A stretch of 64,000 nt of DNA. It comes from Crocinitomicaceae bacterium (GTDB lineage: Bacteria; Bacteroidota; Bacteroidia; Flavobacteriales_D; Crocinitomicaceae). Under the pieces are notes generated by a model. The model saw only the letters and a list, made by a program, of their open reading frames with translations. It was not told where the DNA came from and did no database searches. Below are positions 1-10,162 of the stretch, piece after piece. The DNA lies in assembly GCA_016709005.1 (NCBI GenBank), contig JADJEU010000008.1:1-64000 (forward strand). The letters are read 5' to 3'. Numbering within the stretch: position 1 is the first letter of the stretch; each line of letters opens with the position of its first letter. The position numbers were made by a program, and so were the translations under genes.

Positions 1-2872
1 CGATGTTTCCATTGATGTCGACAATTTCATAGTTTGCGTTTTCAAACGTTACACCGTTTTGTGAAACCAAAAATACTTCTTCGGATGCAGGAGATGGATA
101 GATCATAAAATCGGTGTGATCAGTTCCATTAATCGCACTTAAATCTTCTACAAAATAAGCTGTGAAGTTGGCTGTTCCATTAGTCAAGGTGTCTAAGAAA
201 GTATCATTGAATTCGTCTGCAATTAATGGATCAGGACCCCAGTGCGAAAATAACCAGCCCCAATTGTGAATAGCTTCTACCTGAATTGGAACACCGTCAA
301 AATAAATTCCATTCCATGGATAAACTTCAGGCGTAATGGTACTGATGTGAATTTTACCAGCGTTGGCCGGAAATACATTTAAAGTAACATCTACCTGTTG
401 CGGAAGTCCAAATCCATTTTGAATATCATCACGCACCTGATCACCTCGGCACATTAATTCATTTTGAAATTGAATGTGACGGTTGTAAAAGTCGGTCATC
501 TGTCCCGGCACATTAAATGGATCACCCCATTTAGCGTATTGGTTGTCCATCTCAGGATATACTTGATCAAAAATTCCTTGTTCTGTCTCAACCAAATGAT
601 CCGGTAAATAGGCAGTATTCATAATATCTGCATAGCGATTGATAAAGTAATTTTTAAATTCATCATTCTGAATTCCCTGCAGCCAAATATTGATATAAGG
701 CACAGATGTTGATTGCGTCATCATGTAATCGATCATGTCAGAATTACAATCTGTCCAACCGTTTGGTTGAAGTGAAAGTTCAAGATCGATTGTGCAGAAT
801 CTCCATGCATAATCGGTAGAATCAGAGCGGTAAATTTTAATGTTGTTGGTTGGCCAGTCTACATTTCCCATCCATGATTCACCGATAATATAATCAACAT
901 AATATTCCATATCAAAGTGCACATCCGCGTCTTCCCAGAAAGTAGGAGAAGCTGGATCGATTGTCAAAAACGTATTGTATGAATTCCAGAAATTATCCAC
1001 GTTGCCTTCTGTTGCATGAAGGACAAGTCCATACCAATAGCTCAAGCCAACCATTTCAATTGTGCCCGGGGAAGCGCCGTCTTGAAATTCGAACATCTGC
1101 GGATCATATTTTTCACGCAATTCATAAAGTCCAAAGTATTCACCGTTGATATAAACAGAAACTGGTCGCCAGGTTGAATAATAACTATTTGTTTCCTGAC
1201 ACATCATTTTTACTTGTGAAGCATCTTTATAAGGTAGCGTTAGATACTGATTACTTCCATTTCTGAGATAGAAAGTATTGTATTCCATTCTTCCGTCGCG
1301 ATCCGGAATCACTTCATGATTGATTGGATCTCCACCCAAAACACCGTTTGCCCATTCAACTCTAAAAGAGTGTTGAGGTTGTGAACGACTTCCTCCGGCA
1401 CCACCGTCAATCTGGATTCCGGCGGTTTGTGAAAAGACCAAAGGATGTGACGGCATCGAATCAAAATACTCAACATGCGCAGGTTTCAACCAATCTTCCC
1501 ACCAATTATCAAACATACCAGATCCGCCGTATAAATTTGCATCATCCGTAATCACAGAAATGATCGGCGTGATATGATCCACTCCAAAAAAGTAAGATGC
1601 TGTGCTTGTTGCACTTGGTAAACTATCGTTGTCAAATGCTTTCGCTCTAAGAATTGTTGTGCTTAGAACGGGAATTGGAAAACCAGTATAAAGTGTAGAA
1701 CTGATTGTTGGATCGCTACCATCTGTTGTATAGCGAACTTGTGATGGTGCTGCATTTGTATTGGTGATTGAGACTAAAAAAGGAGTTGAATAAAAACCAG
1801 ATGCTTGTGAAATAAGTGGTGCATTCAAATATCCGTTGTAGGTTGCTGAAGAATTATTTGAAGCATTTGGAGTAGGTGTGCTGAATATTTTTTTTGTTGC
1901 TGAACCATCTGGAAAACAACCGTAGCTATCGTCATAACCTGCTGTATGAACATTCAAGCTGCTCATGATTGTTGCCGCCGGAGTCATCAGATAAATAGTT
2001 TCTCCGTCTGGTGCAATCCCAAAATTGGTGTGATTCTGATTCCCTCCGTTTGGAAAAAAAGTTGCTGTCATTGCGTTGTCTGGAACAGATTTCATGCTGA
2101 TATCGATATAGTCATATAACACAGCGTCGGTCCAAACTACATCAAATCCAAGTGATGTCAAATTACCTGCGCTGATTCCTGCTGCAGTTAGTTCCGCTGC
2201 CGTGATCAGCATTTGTGTGCGTGAACTCCAATACCAATTTCCGTAAGGAGCAGGGTAATCGTAAGGCGAGTTTTGAATCGTTCCAGAACCAATTGGCATA
2301 CCGTTGATTTGCATGTTTGGTCTTTGTTGAACGGTTGTTCCGTTGACTGCTGAGCAGGATGCATCATTTCCATCATTGTAAGCAAATGTTGTAGAATTGT
2401 AAGCAGTTGCAGATTGATTGAAAGTTGAATTGGTAATATATCCCGTGTTGCTGTATGAGCAAACATTGATCACAATATTTGAGACACCATCCCAGAAAAA
2501 AGGAGTTGTAAAATTATGCGTATTCCATCCTGTGGTCGGAATAAAAGCTCCTGTATTTATGACGGTAGTAAATCCCTGAGAAGCGTATCTGTCTTTGCTG
2601 CTGCAATAGATGATTTCATATTCACCGGGTGCCATCGTGAGGTGTGGAAAAACCCATTTATCAGGTTCCGCAAGATTGTCTGTGAGTGAGTAATTAAATA
2701 AATCCAGCGTCGTTGATCCAGCATTGTAGAGTTCAATCCAATCTTCATAATCACCATCTTCATCAGCTATCGTTGAATAGTTTTTGTTGGATCCTTCGTT
2801 GATAATAATTTGTGCATTTGTCGTCTGTGAAAATAGAAATACAGAGATTAGAATTCCCGGGAGATTTTTCAT
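1..2872 (-). CDS. Secreted CotH-type protein with lamin-tail domain and T9SS sorting tail (3' end beyond window)
   Basis: Open frame of 957 codons running off the left edge, read with no internal stop and frame-checked at several points. It starts with a signal peptide (MKNLPGILISVFLFSQ, then TNAQ). A lamin-tail domain follows at about residues 21-125 (IIINEGSN, DWIELYN). A chitobiase/hexosaminidase C-terminal-like segment at about 355-428 contains YTTDGSDPT. A CotH spore-coat-kinase-like region spans about 430-790, with YFGLYELREKYDP and an acidic TIDLEL stretch where the family usually has a DLD motif. The visible end (FMIYPSPASEEVFLVSQ) is the start of a T9SS type-A sorting domain, so the protein is probably cell-surface or secreted. 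CotH proteins in spores are protein kinases; activity here is not shown and the substrate is unknown. No gene precedes it within 140 bp. Confidence 0.88.
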   Translation of the reverse strand, partial: MKNLPGILISVFLFSQTTNAQIIINEGSNKNYSTIADEDGDYEDWIELYNAGSTTLDLFNYSLTDNLAEPDKWVFPHLTMAPGEYEIIYCSSKDRYASQGFTTVINTGAFIPTTGWNTHNFTTPFFWDGVSNIVINVCSYSNTGYITNSTFNQSATAYNSTTFAYNDGNDASCSAVNGTTVQQRPNMQINGMPIGSGTIQNSPYDYPAPYGNWYWSSRTQMLITAAELTAAGISAGNLTSLGFDVVWTDAVLYDYIDISMKSVPDNAMTATFFPNGGNQNHTNFGIAPDGETIYLMTPAATIMSSLNVHTAGYDDSYGCFPDGSATKKIFSTPTPNASNNSSATYNGYLNAPLISQASGFYSTPFLVSITNTNAAPSQVRYTTDGSDPTISSTLYTGFPIPVLSTTILRAKAFDNDSLPSATSTASYFFGVDHITPIISVITDDANLYGGSGMFDNWWEDWLKPAHVEYFDSMPSHPLVFSQTAGIQIDGGAGGSRSQPQHSFRVEWANGVLGGDPINHEVIPDRDGRMEYNTFYLRNGSNQYLTLPYKDASQVKMMCQETNSYYSTWRPVSVYINGEYFGLYELREKYDPQMFEFQDGASPGTIEMVGLSYWYGLVLHATEGNVDNFWNSYNTFLTIDPASPTFWEDADVHFDMEYYVDYIIGESWMGNVDWPTNNIKIYRSDSTDYAWRFCTIDLELSLQPNGWTDCNSDMIDYMMTQSTSVPYINIWLQGIQNDEFKNYFINRYADIMNTAYLPDHLVETEQGIFDQVYPEMDNQYAKWGDPFNVPGQMTDFYNRHIQFQNELMCRGDQVRDDIQNGFGLPQQVDVTLNVFPANAGKIHISTITPEVYPWNGIYFDGVPIQVEAIHNWGWLFSHWGPDPLIADEFNDTFLDTLTNGTANFTAYFVEDLSAINGTDHTDFMIYPSPASEEVFLVSQNGVTFENANYEIVDINGNI

Positions 2873-2961
2873 GTAACGTTAATTTGAGACTTCTAAGGTA
2901 TTAAATTAATGTTAACGCGATACATCATGGCAATGACGGCGGGTACTGAACAAAAGAAGGC

Positions 2962-3010
2962 TCGCAGAATGACTAGGTTACTGCGACATTGCTTCGTTCG
3001 ATCATCGAAG
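2962..3010 (-). terminator. Paired short hairpins downstream of the PorP gene
   Basis: Two small inverted repeats lie in the 145 bp between the PorP stop and the CotH start: TCGCAG/CTGCGA at 2962-2967 and 2981-2986, and CTTCG/CGAAG at 2992-2996 and 3006-3010. On the minus strand the first is followed by a weak T-rich run (CCTTCTTTTG). It may end the adhesin/PorP transcript. The stems are short, so this is tentative. Confidence 0.35.
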
Positions 3011-3017
3011 AAAAAAA

Positions 3018-4037
3018 TTAGTTGATTCTTGGAGAGCCAAAGCCTCTTCTGAATTCTGGCTTGAAGGACAGAAACATTTCAAAAGCTCCTTTGCCATTTG
3101 ATGCAACGGTAAGTCCTGAAAGATTCATGTCGTAACCTATTCCCACCGAAAGTGAACCAGCATTGTAAATCAGGTTAGCAATAAAAGCATCTCCGGTTCT
3201 ATAATAAGTTCCGATCGAAATTGATTGTCCGTCAAAGTACATAGTGTGAATTGAAGGTGGTTTTAGTTGGAATTCGAAATTACTGCCAAAAGTTAACTCG
3301 CGATTGGGGCCTTGAAAAAAAGCAAAAATCGCAGGATGAAACGTTAGAAGAGAGTTGGGTCTGCTATAATCTAGCTGACCAAACAGCGTGACGTTTCTGT
3401 ACAACTTTTCGTTTAGTGAATAAAACCCGATGCGTTGTTTTGTTAAGTGATTACCCGCAACACCAAATTTGTAACTTAGATTTTTTTTGGGTTTGTTGCT
3501 GTAATATAATCCGGATGACAAATCAAATTTATTGACGTTTAAAATTCCCAGATTTTCGCCGCTAGAAACGGCTGTATTAAACCCATCTCCTTGCCATTGG
3601 CTATCAAAATAAAGTGCACTTTCATTGAAGGTTTGTGAATAGTAGGCTGGCTGAATTCCGAGTGCAAGATGACTTGTTTTATTGAGTTGAATTGAATAGT
3701 TGACTGGAAAAGAAATGATATTTACTCTGAATTGTCCATCACCTGATTGATCATTATAGATGTTCATTCCTGCTCCAATAAAACTGCCGTATAATCTTTC
3801 TTCAAACAAACGTCCATCAACGCTGCCAGAAAAACTGCGAAATGGATTTTGTGAAATGCTAAACCATTGCGATCTGAAATTTGTAAACAGTTGCACATCG
3901 CCTTCAAAATGACCGGCAGCTCCTGCGTTGAGTTGTGACGGACTTGCAAAAAACATACTGTAATGTTTGTCTTGTTGTGCATGTGAAATCGATGCACATA
4001 CAAAAAACAGAACTAAAAAATGGATCACTTTTTTCAT
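3018..4037 (-). CDS. PorP/SprF family type IX secretion outer-membrane protein
   Basis: 339 residues with a clear signal peptide (MKKVIHFLVLFFVCASISHAQ). After cleavage it opens with QDKHYSMFFASPSQLNAGAAG, the characteristic start of PorP/SprF proteins (HYSxF, PxxLNPAxxG in the family), and continues as a predicted outer-membrane beta-barrel ending GYDMNLSGL and SFKPEF. Length is normal. PorP/SprF members are T9SS accessory proteins; dedicated paralogues often sit directly behind one large T9SS type-B adhesin and are thought to help export or anchor it. That arrangement holds here: only 5 bp separate it from the adhesin stop, so the two are surely co-transcribed. The specific partner role is inferred from context. 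Confidence 0.93.
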   Translation of the reverse strand: MKKVIHFLVLFFVCASISHAQQDKHYSMFFASPSQLNAGAAGHFEGDVQLFTNFRSQWFSISQNPFRSFSGSVDGRLFEERLYGSFIGAGMNIYNDQSGDGQFRVNIISFPVNYSIQLNKTSHLALGIQPAYYSQTFNESALYFDSQWQGDGFNTAVSSGENLGILNVNKFDLSSGLYYSNKPKKNLSYKFGVAGNHLTKQRIGFYSLNEKLYRNVTLFGQLDYSRPNSLLTFHPAIFAFFQGPNRELTFGSNFEFQLKPPSIHTMYFDGQSISIGTYYRTGDAFIANLIYNAGSLSVGIGYDMNLSGLTVASNGKGAFEMFLSFKPEFRRGFGSPRIN

Positions 4038-4042
4038 ACCGC

Positions 4043-7000
4043 TTATTTTAGTAAGGTTACATTTCCTTTTTTGCTATTGCTTGAACCATCAACAAGTGAG
4101 TATTCAAGATACCAGACAAAGACTCCAGGATTTTCTGGTCTGCCATTTAAATATCCATCCCAGCCAATTTTTTGATCATCCGATTGAAAAACCAACTGTC
4201 CGTAACGGTTGTAAATTGAGAATCGCATATTTACTATACCATCGCCTTTTACAAATAAAATATCATTGAGATTATCTCCATTCGGTGAAAACCCGTTTGG
4301 AACATTTACAACATCTTCAAATAATACTGTGATTAACACACTGTCTGATGCAACGCAACCTGCAGCTGAAGTATAGACAACGGTAAATTGTTCGGTAAAC
4401 ACCGGCCATACAATCGTGTTTTCACAAGTTGGGCATTCGATGTTTTCATCATCAGTCCAGACATAAGATCCTCCACCTGGAATAACTGTTGCGTCCAATA
4501 TTCCAAAAGTATGCATGTCAATTGTAGTGTCATAACCAGCGCTGACAAGTGGGGTTTCATTCACGATCAACGTGTGGGTCACTGTGTTTGTTCCGTATGC
4601 ATTTGTAGCTGTTAGTTCAATGTCATACGTTCCGGGAACTGTTGGACAGATAGTTGGATTTTGATCTGTTGATGTATTGGGACTCACCGCACCGCCAAAA
4701 TCCCAACTCCAAGACGTTGGACTTTCAGTTGAAATATCTGTAAGCGTCACGCAATCTCCCAAACAAATACTTGAATCACTCAACGTAAAATCAGCTTGCG
4801 GTGGATTACATTCAATGACGGTCAGAACAAACGTTGCAACATCTGAACCGATGTCATCAGTAACCGTAAGTGAAATAGTATAAGTTCCTGCAATGCCATA
4901 GCACATCGTCGCCGGATTTTGCGCATTCGAAGTCATTCCCAAAATTCCAAAATCCCAAAACCAGGTATCGACATTTGTTCCGGTACTTAAATCTTGAAAA
5001 TTGATACAATCATTTACGCAGATTGTTGCAGGTGATCCGCTGGTTCCAATAATAGCATCTGGTCCTGTACAATTGTTTACCGTTAGTGTTATCGTTGCAG
5101 TATTGCTGCAACCGCTCAAACTTGTTCCGGTAACGGTATAGGTTGTTGTCGTTGCTGCAACAAAACTGACTCCATTAGTAACACCACCAGTCCACGTATA
5201 CGAATTTGCCCCTCCGCCGGTGAGCGTCACGTTGTCACCAATACACAAAGTAGTTCCGGCACTCGAATTCGCTGTAACAGTTGGTATTGGATTTACTGTA
5301 ACAACAACATCATCTGAAGCAGAACAACCCGCAAGAGTTCCGGTTACGGTATAAGTTCCTGAAGCGACAGGTGTGAATGGAGTTCCATTTGTGATTCCTC
5401 CTGTCCAAACCAGAGCAGCGCTGTTTGGATTATTTGCGGTGAGCGTAACTGATCCGCCGGCACAAACTGAAACATCCGTTCCAGCGCCAATAACAGGTAA
5501 TGGATTTACTGTGACCAAAACCTGATCGGTAGAAATACATCCTGCGAGGTTTGCAGTTACAGTATAGGTTAGCGTTGTTGCCGGAGAAAAAGCAACCCCA
5601 TCATTGACACTATTGTCCCAGGATATTACTGCTCCATCAGGATTGTTTGCAGTAAGAGTGACAGATGCTCCCGCACAAACTGTCTGATCAAGTCCTGCTC
5701 CAACATTAGGTGCACTTGGATCAATCAGTGTGATCACGGATGCATCTGTCGTGGTGCATCCGTTCAGGGTAACAACAAAATTAGAATACGATCCTGCATT
5801 TAATCCGGTGATTGTAATTGTCCCAGTTCCGCTGGAGGTCATAACGGCAGGACCAACCGGCGCACCATCGGTATAGGTGATGGAATAATTTGTACTGTTC
5901 AATAATCCTGATAAAATAATTGTTCCGTCAGATGTTGCACACACAGTTGGGTTTGTTGAAGAAACTGTAAAAGTTGGTAATGGGTTTACGGTGACCACAA
6001 CTTGATCTGTAGTTATGCAGCCAGCAAGATTTCCAGATACAGTATAGGTTAATGTGCCTGCAGGGGTGAAGGCAACACCATTCGTGACTGAATTGTCCCA
6101 CGTTAATACAGCGCCATTTGGATTATTTGCGGTTAGGGTAACCGCTGAACCAGCACAAACGGTCTGATCTGTACCAGCACCAATTATAGGATTTGGATTG
6201 ACCGTAACGACTACCTGATCGGTAGAAATACATCCCGCTAAATTTGCAGTGACGGTATAGGTCAAGGTAGTTACTGGTGAGAAAGGAACACCATCTGTGA
6301 CACCATTGTCCCATGAAATAATCGCACCGTCCGGATTGGACGCAGTGAGTGTAACCGAGCCGGAAGCACAAGTGGTTTGATCAACTCCTGCACCAACAGT
6401 TGGTGGATTTGGATCTAGTAAAGTTATGACTGTTGCATTTGTAGTTGCGCATCCGTTTAGTGAAACAATAAAGTTTGAATATGATCCTGCGTTTAATCCG
6501 CTTAATACAATTGTGCCTGTTCCGCTTGACATAATAGTTGCAGGACCAACAGGTACACCATCCGTGTAAGTCACAGAATAATTGGTGCTGTTATTCAATC
6601 CGCTGATCGTTATTGTTCCATCAGACGCACCACAAATCGAAGGATCAGTGAATGCCAATGTAAATGTTGGATTTGGATTTACGGTGTACGTAAATGTTTG
6701 TGGAGTTCCGCTGCAAGTTCCTAGAGTTGGAGTAACGGTTACGGTTGAAACAATTGCTGTTGTTCCGGGATTCGTTGCGTTGAAAGCCGCAATATTTCCA
6801 GTTCCACTTGCTGCAAGACCAATAGCAGTATTTGAATTCGTCCAGTTGAAAGTAGTTCCAGCAATTGATCCTGTAAAATTTACTGCCGTTGTATTTGTGT
6901 TTGCGCAGAGCGTCTGGTCAGTTGGGTCGGTCACTGTCGGAACCGGATTAACTGTGATCAGATAAACTTCTGCCGCACCGCTGCATCCCGAAAGTGTAGG

Positions 7001-9523
7001 AGTGATTGACACGGTTCCGGTAATTGCAGCGCCCGTTCCATTTGCTGCTGTGAATGCAGGAATATTACCAGTACCACTTGCTCCAAGGCCAATTGCGGTA
7101 TTCGAGTTTGTCCAGTTAAAAGTAGCGCCACCTGGTGTACTTGTGATTGTATTTAATGGCACTGCATCACCTGCGCAAAAAGTTAAGTCAGCTTCTGCGT
7201 TAACTGTTGGGCTTGGATTGATTGTGATCGTATATACATCATTTGCACCTATACACGCACCCAATGTGGGCGTGATTGTAATGTTTGCTGTGATTGGAGC
7301 AGCAGTTGCATTTGTCGCTGTGAAAGCAGGAATGTCACCTGTGCCGCTTGCCGCTAGACCGATAGCAGTGTTTGAGTTGGTCCATGAAAATGTTGCACCT
7401 CCAGGCACACTTGTAATTGTATTTAAAGGTACTGCGACACCTGCGCAAAAACTTTGATCAGCTTCAGCTGTGATCACTGGAATTGGATTTACCGTAATTG
7501 TATAAACATCTGTCGGGCCTACGCAACCTGCAAGGGTAGGTGTAACCGTAACAGTCCCGGATATCGGTGCTGCCGTAGCATTCGTTGCAGTAAAGGCTGG
7601 TGTGCTCACTGTTCCACTCGCGGCTAAACCAATTGCTGTATTGGTATTGGTCCATGTAAAAGTTGCGCCAGCAGGTACGGTGACAAAAGAATTTAGTGGT
7701 ACTGCATCACCTGTGCAGAAATTTAAATCAGGTTCAGCCGTAATTACCGGTGCTGGATTCACTGTAATGTTTTGGTTCGAAGTTGAGGTTTGACCGCATG
7801 CATCGGTTACAATAGAATAAAGTGTGTATGCACCAGCAGCAGGAAAACTAATGGTTGCATTTGCGCCGGTTCCCACAGATGGAACTCCGCTTGGACTAAA
7901 ACTCCAATTGTAATTATAACCAGGTACTCCATACTGACCCAAGGTACTTGCATTGACGGTTTGCCCAAAACAAATTGTGTTTGCAGAAACGGTCATCGGA
8001 CTTACTGTATTTTGATATTGTAGCGTGTTGCCTTCAATGGTCATGGTCCATGGCGTCGCCGCACCAATACACGCGCTGTTGCAGCCTGCAGCTCCCCAAC
8101 AACCTCTGAAAAATTGCATCGTAAATGTTACTGGAACAGGTGCACAACTTGGCGCTGGTAAACATGCTGATAAATCTGTAAAAATTGGAACGTTCGTTCC
8201 TGCGCAAGTACCTCCACCGGTTAAATTACAGAACCAATAAAAACCTGCACCGCCTGGGCTAACACAACCACCTGTCGTAAATCTTACTGCACCATCTTCA
8301 AGCCAGCAAAGACCCGCAGCACTATAGGTAAAACTCCAAAGAACATTTGTCAGCGTTGAATTTGCAGGAGTATTAACGGTGAGATTGTAGTTGCATGAAT
8401 TTGTAAAGTTACACGAGGCGTTGTACATAGACCCTGTAATGGAGGCCATGGCCAATGTGTTTGAACTGGTAACAAGTGGGTCAATAATTAATTCTCTGCC
8501 TGGTAAATTAGAGGCGATTAGTGAAGTTGGAACAACAATTCCCAATCGATTATTTTCAAGGTGATAAGTAAGTAGCTCGTATTCTTCCTTGGTCGCGTCT
8601 TCTGGAAAAGCCACAGCAGTTGTAATTTCGAATACATCAGTTCCATTTGTTTTATAAACGACATCATCAACAGAACGATTTTGACCAGTCGAATTTTTGA
8701 AAGATAGGTTTGAAAAATCATCTCCCATATCATCTTTGAAAATCAACTCCTCATAGCTGGTAAAGTTTGCAGATTTTATGATGAAACTTGTTTTAACACT
8801 TCCGCGCATAACTTCTAATTCGGCATCGATACCAGGGAAAATATTAGTGATATAAATTCCATCTTCTCCAGCGGTGTAGCTTGACCAGTTTGCATCCGCT
8901 AACAGTTCTTCAGTGCCATTATTAATGCCATAAAGTTTCCATTGATTGAAATAAATTTTTCCGGAAGGAGTGATGACATAAGATCTTCGGTTTGCCGTTT
9001 CAAATCCAACAGGATCCCATTGATGGCTTGCTTCGTAATTCCCATTTCCCAAATCAGCTAATCGTTGATCGATGGTTAACCATTGTCCGTTTTTTTCATA
9101 ATGTAAAGCGCCGGCAGCTTTTTGAATTTTGAATTCAGAAGGATTTTCAGGGGTCACAAAATAACGTTCATCGATTGTCCTTTTTTCAAGAACCTCAATA
9201 CAATCCGAACATGGAGCGTTGAAGGGGAGTTTGCCAAATTCAGGGTGATTGTACGTTGCAGGCGAATTCAACTCTTTCCATTTTGCAAGATCACCAAATG
9301 TACTTACGGTAAACGAACTAAAGTTTTCTTGTTTGACTTCCATTTGTTCAGTGGAGCCATCAGGCATCTTGACGCTTCCCGGTGTTCCGAATTGCGCATG
9401 CAAAGGAAGGTTAACTCCTGTTGCAAGAATCAAAAGAAAAAGGGCTCGAACAATAAAACCAACCTGAAAGTGGTATCTTGAAAGTTGAAGCTGATTCTTT
9501 TTGGGTGTGATTGGATTCATCAT
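4043..9523 (-). CDS. Giant repeat-rich surface adhesin with PKD domains and T9SS type-B sorting domain
   Basis: 1826 residues. Signal peptide at about 1-44 (hydrophobic VRALFLLILATGV). Residues 45-350 form an N-terminal module I cannot assign to a named domain; it has a GIYITNIFPGIDAELEVMRG stretch resembling the 'PGID' beta-sheet modules of other Bacteroidota adhesins. A Cys-rich segment spans about 370-500. Four PKD-like repeats of about 90 residues (593-950) share NTNTAIGLAASGTG and VYTITVNP. A second repeat block (951-1480) has CAGxSVTLTANNP and TYTVTxxLAGC. Two true PKD domains (1488-1655) carry WFWDFG and SWSWDFG. The gliding-motility-associated C-terminal domain (about 1738-1826, NVPNGFSPNGDNLND to GNVTLLK) is the type-B T9SS signal. 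It probably mediates surface adhesion or gliding. First gene of an operon with the PorP/SprF gene. Confidence 0.93.
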   Translation of the reverse strand: MMNPITPKKNQLQLSRYHFQVGFIVRALFLLILATGVNLPLHAQFGTPGSVKMPDGSTEQMEVKQENFSSFTVSTFGDLAKWKELNSPATYNHPEFGKLPFNAPCSDCIEVLEKRTIDERYFVTPENPSEFKIQKAAGALHYEKNGQWLTIDQRLADLGNGNYEASHQWDPVGFETANRRSYVITPSGKIYFNQWKLYGINNGTEELLADANWSSYTAGEDGIYITNIFPGIDAELEVMRGSVKTSFIIKSANFTSYEELIFKDDMGDDFSNLSFKNSTGQNRSVDDVVYKTNGTDVFEITTAVAFPEDATKEEYELLTYHLENNRLGIVVPTSLIASNLPGRELIIDPLVTSSNTLAMASITGSMYNASCNFTNSCNYNLTVNTPANSTLTNVLWSFTYSAAGLCWLEDGAVRFTTGGCVSPGGAGFYWFCNLTGGGTCAGTNVPIFTDLSACLPAPSCAPVPVTFTMQFFRGCWGAAGCNSACIGAATPWTMTIEGNTLQYQNTVSPMTVSANTICFGQTVNASTLGQYGVPGYNYNWSFSPSGVPSVGTGANATISFPAAGAYTLYSIVTDACGQTSTSNQNITVNPAPVITAEPDLNFCTGDAVPLNSFVTVPAGATFTWTNTNTAIGLAASGTVSTPAFTATNATAAPISGTVTVTPTLAGCVGPTDVYTITVNPIPVITAEADQSFCAGVAVPLNTITSVPGGATFSWTNSNTAIGLAASGTGDIPAFTATNATAAPITANITITPTLGACIGANDVYTITINPSPTVNAEADLTFCAGDAVPLNTITSTPGGATFNWTNSNTAIGLGASGTGNIPAFTAANGTGAAITGTVSITPTLSGCSGAAEVYLITVNPVPTVTDPTDQTLCANTNTTAVNFTGSIAGTTFNWTNSNTAIGLAASGTGNIAAFNATNPGTTAIVSTVTVTPTLGTCSGTPQTFTYTVNPNPTFTLAFTDPSICGASDGTITISGLNNSTNYSVTYTDGVPVGPATIMSSGTGTIVLSGLNAGSYSNFIVSLNGCATTNATVITLLDPNPPTVGAGVDQTTCASGSVTLTASNPDGAIISWDNGVTDGVPFSPVTTLTYTVTANLAGCISTDQVVVTVNPNPIIGAGTDQTVCAGSAVTLTANNPNGAVLTWDNSVTNGVAFTPAGTLTYTVSGNLAGCITTDQVVVTVNPLPTFTVSSTNPTVCATSDGTIILSGLLNSTNYSITYTDGAPVGPAVMTSSGTGTITITGLNAGSYSNFVVTLNGCTTTDASVITLIDPSAPNVGAGLDQTVCAGASVTLTANNPDGAVISWDNSVNDGVAFSPATTLTYTVTANLAGCISTDQVLVTVNPLPVIGAGTDVSVCAGGSVTLTANNPNSAALVWTGGITNGTPFTPVASGTYTVTGTLAGCSASDDVVVTVNPIPTVTANSSAGTTLCIGDNVTLTGGGANSYTWTGGVTNGVSFVAATTTTYTVTGTSLSGCSNTATITLTVNNCTGPDAIIGTSGSPATICVNDCINFQDLSTGTNVDTWFWDFGILGMTSNAQNPATMCYGIAGTYTISLTVTDDIGSDVATFVLTVIECNPPQADFTLSDSSICLGDCVTLTDISTESPTSWSWDFGGAVSPNTSTDQNPTICPTVPGTYDIELTATNAYGTNTVTHTLIVNETPLVSAGYDTTIDMHTFGILDATVIPGGGSYVWTDDENIECPTCENTIVWPVFTEQFTVVYTSAAGCVASDSVLITVLFEDVVNVPNGFSPNGDNLNDILFVKGDGIVNMRFSIYNRYGQLVFQSDDQKIGWDGYLNGRPENPGVFVWYLEYSLVDGSSNSKKGNVTLLK

Positions 9524-9835
9524 AATCTGAACTATTTATGTTTCTGAAATCTCTGTGCTGTTTTAACGATGATGGATATACTTAGTCCTCGCCGCAAACC
9601 AGAAGAAAGGTACAAGTTTTATACTTAAAAGCGAATTAAATTTCCAACAACTTCTTAATTCTTCTTAAACGCTTAATCAGAAGACGTTATCGAAATCTTT
9701 CAGGTTGCTTTAATATGCGTTTTTCAAATGCGGAACCAATTGTCCGGTAATGAGGCAATCCCTCTAAAAATAGAATGGGCTCGACGAGCTGCCAACTATC
9801 CACCAAAAAACATCAAGCAAATACTGGTCATAGGA
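9524..9835. other. Intergenic region without recognisable gene
   Basis: 312 bp between the adhesin start and the YjbR-like gene, both on the minus strand. It should hold the adhesin promoter: a TACCTTTC box (7 of 8 to TAnnTTTG) lies on the minus strand about 90 bp before the start. I see no tRNA, strong terminator or convincing small gene. Confidence 0.5.
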
Positions 9836-10153
9836 TCAACCTTTCCCTTTCACCGTATTATATGCCGTCTCCAGGGCATCATGCAAAGTCTCCTCCAAAA
9901 CTTTCTCAAGATTAATCAATGTCCAGCCTTGCCGGCCCCAATTGTTTGCAACCGGATAAATGATTTGTTTATCAAACGAACAAAAACTAGCCTGATCAAT
10001 GGCATTTAATTTCACACAAACTAATCTGGTTTTTGAATCATACGTTGCGAAAATTTTCTTTCTGATTCGGAACGAAGTTTTTTCGAAGTGAGGTTCTTCG
10101 GTAACCTGGTCGAATGACGTTACGATTTTTTGAAATGTTTTATCAGAGATCAT
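9836..10153 (-). CDS. MmcQ/YjbR family DNA-binding-fold protein
   Basis: 105 residues. The KIFATYDS strand and the C-terminal WGRQGWTLINLEKV...ALETAYNTVKGKG match the MmcQ/YjbR (DUF419) family: a Gly/Trp turn followed by a helix ending in AY. Full family length. Members have a CyaY-like fold and are called DNA-binding by structural analogy; the biochemical role is unknown. It lies 9 bp downstream of the MORN-repeat gene and is probably co-transcribed with it. No export signal, so cytoplasmic. Confidence 0.85.
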   Translation of the reverse strand: MISDKTFQKIVTSFDQVTEEPHFEKTSFRIRKKIFATYDSKTRLVCVKLNAIDQASFCSFDKQIIYPVANNWGRQGWTLINLEKVLEETLHDALETAYNTVKGKG

Positions 10154-10162
10154 GCAAACGGA

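Noticed and set aside
6582..7457. Two long plus-strand ORFs (127 and 151 codons) rich in Val, Ala and Pro
   Set aside because: They are antisense to the 90-residue repeats of the adhesin; their own internal repetition mirrors the repeat units, and there is no signal, promoter or ribosome site.
9728..10009. Plus-strand ORF of 93 codons
   Set aside because: It overlaps the YjbR-like gene antisense, and its translation has no low-complexity-free domain, signal or promoter.
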